Below, piece after piece: positions 28,222-28,404 of a DNA stretch of 28,404 bases. The notes under the pieces were generated by a model. The model ran no database searches and was not told the origin of the DNA. It saw only the letters and a program-made list of their open reading frames with translations. The stretch covers positions 9,372 through 37,775 of the forward strand of contig BFEA01000463.1 in the NCBI GenBank assembly GCA_003427395.1, read 5' to 3'. The position numbers and the translations under genes were made by a program. The DNA is from Chara braunii (Eukaryota; Streptophyta; Charophyceae; Charales; Characeae). Numbering within the stretch: the first letter of the stretch is position 1; each line of letters begins with the position of its first letter.

Positions 28222-28404
28222 GTAAATAAGTAGGTGAGGAGGTAGGGAGAAATGAAGTATCTGATTTGTCAAAAATTTCGGCAGCATTTCGTTACCCCCA
28301 AGGGGTCGAAGTGTGCCGAAAAGACTAAGTGGGAGAAAAACAGAAAATTTCAGCAGCGCTTCGTTACCCCCACGGGGTCAAAACTTGTGCGGAAAGTAGT
28401 AAAG
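27842..28404. repeat. A-rich right edge with (AAAT)n and a triple repeat
   Basis: AAAT/AAATA tracts lie at about 27955-28015 and 28150-28225. Three copies of a ~45-bp unit, with a CAGCATTTCGTTACCCCCACGG-like core followed by GGTC and TGTGC, start near 28058, 28280 and 28352. Each contains the inverted repeat ACCCC/GGGGT. If an LTR of the chromovirus lies here, this would be its repeats, but no LTR end was recognised. No gene is supported. Confidence 0.6.

Noticed and set aside
27842-28404. LTR of the chromovirus
   Set aside because: No TG...CA ends, primer-binding site or matching sequence on the left flank could be found, so calling an LTR is not supported.

Overview
This is gene-poor, repeat-rich eukaryotic nuclear DNA. 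Nothing looks bacterial: there are no operons, Shine-Dalgarno sites or CRISPR array. It carries a chromodomain-type Ty3/gypsy retrotransposon, hAT-like short elements, a tRNA-derived SINE, long satellites, CT/GA microsatellites and a 567-base assembly gap. The mix suggests the green lineage, perhaps a streptophyte alga of the Chara kind or a large-genome lower plant. That is an inference from element types, not a marker gene. I see no intact host gene that I can name.

Layout. 1-1120 is unassigned, with a TATA-like box at 544-551 and, just downstream, a strong hammerhead-ribozyme-like core (620-649). 1120-3512 is a nested tandem-repeat block. 3891-6600 holds a broken transposase-like gene of the DUF7869 type, with an in-frame TGA, an in-frame TAA and at least three frame changes. 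6926-7911 has an unrecognised protein-coding segment followed by a diverged, nonsense-mutated duplicate. 8200-10450 is a GA-rich duplicated block with a 27-bp minisatellite and a recurrent small hairpin. 11104-11920 and 18225-18769 are two copies of one inverted-repeat element with 8-bp target duplications. Between them lie a pyrimidine tract, a ~172-bp satellite, a ~91-bp satellite and a ~53-bp minisatellite that runs into the gap. 19140-19652 contains a minus-strand tRNA-derived SINE and a poly-A-tailed repeat.

21254-27617 (minus strand) is the internal region of one Ty3/gypsy chromovirus in the order gag, protease, reverse transcriptase, RNase H, integrase, chromodomain. Catalytic residues of RT, RNase H and integrase remain readable, but the copy is interrupted. 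Its five in-frame stops are all TAG, while the natural ends of gag and pol are both TGA. The simplest reading is CAG-to-TAG decay by cytosine methylation; a UAG recoding alternative is worth excluding. LTRs could not be identified, and the right LTR may lie beyond the window.

Functionally these are independent, mostly dead mobile elements. The most interesting items are the ribozyme-like core, the TAG-only interruption pattern, the paired inverted-repeat elements, the recurrent 14-bp palindrome TCGGATNCATCCGA across the left 7.6 kb, and the duplicated unknown protein.
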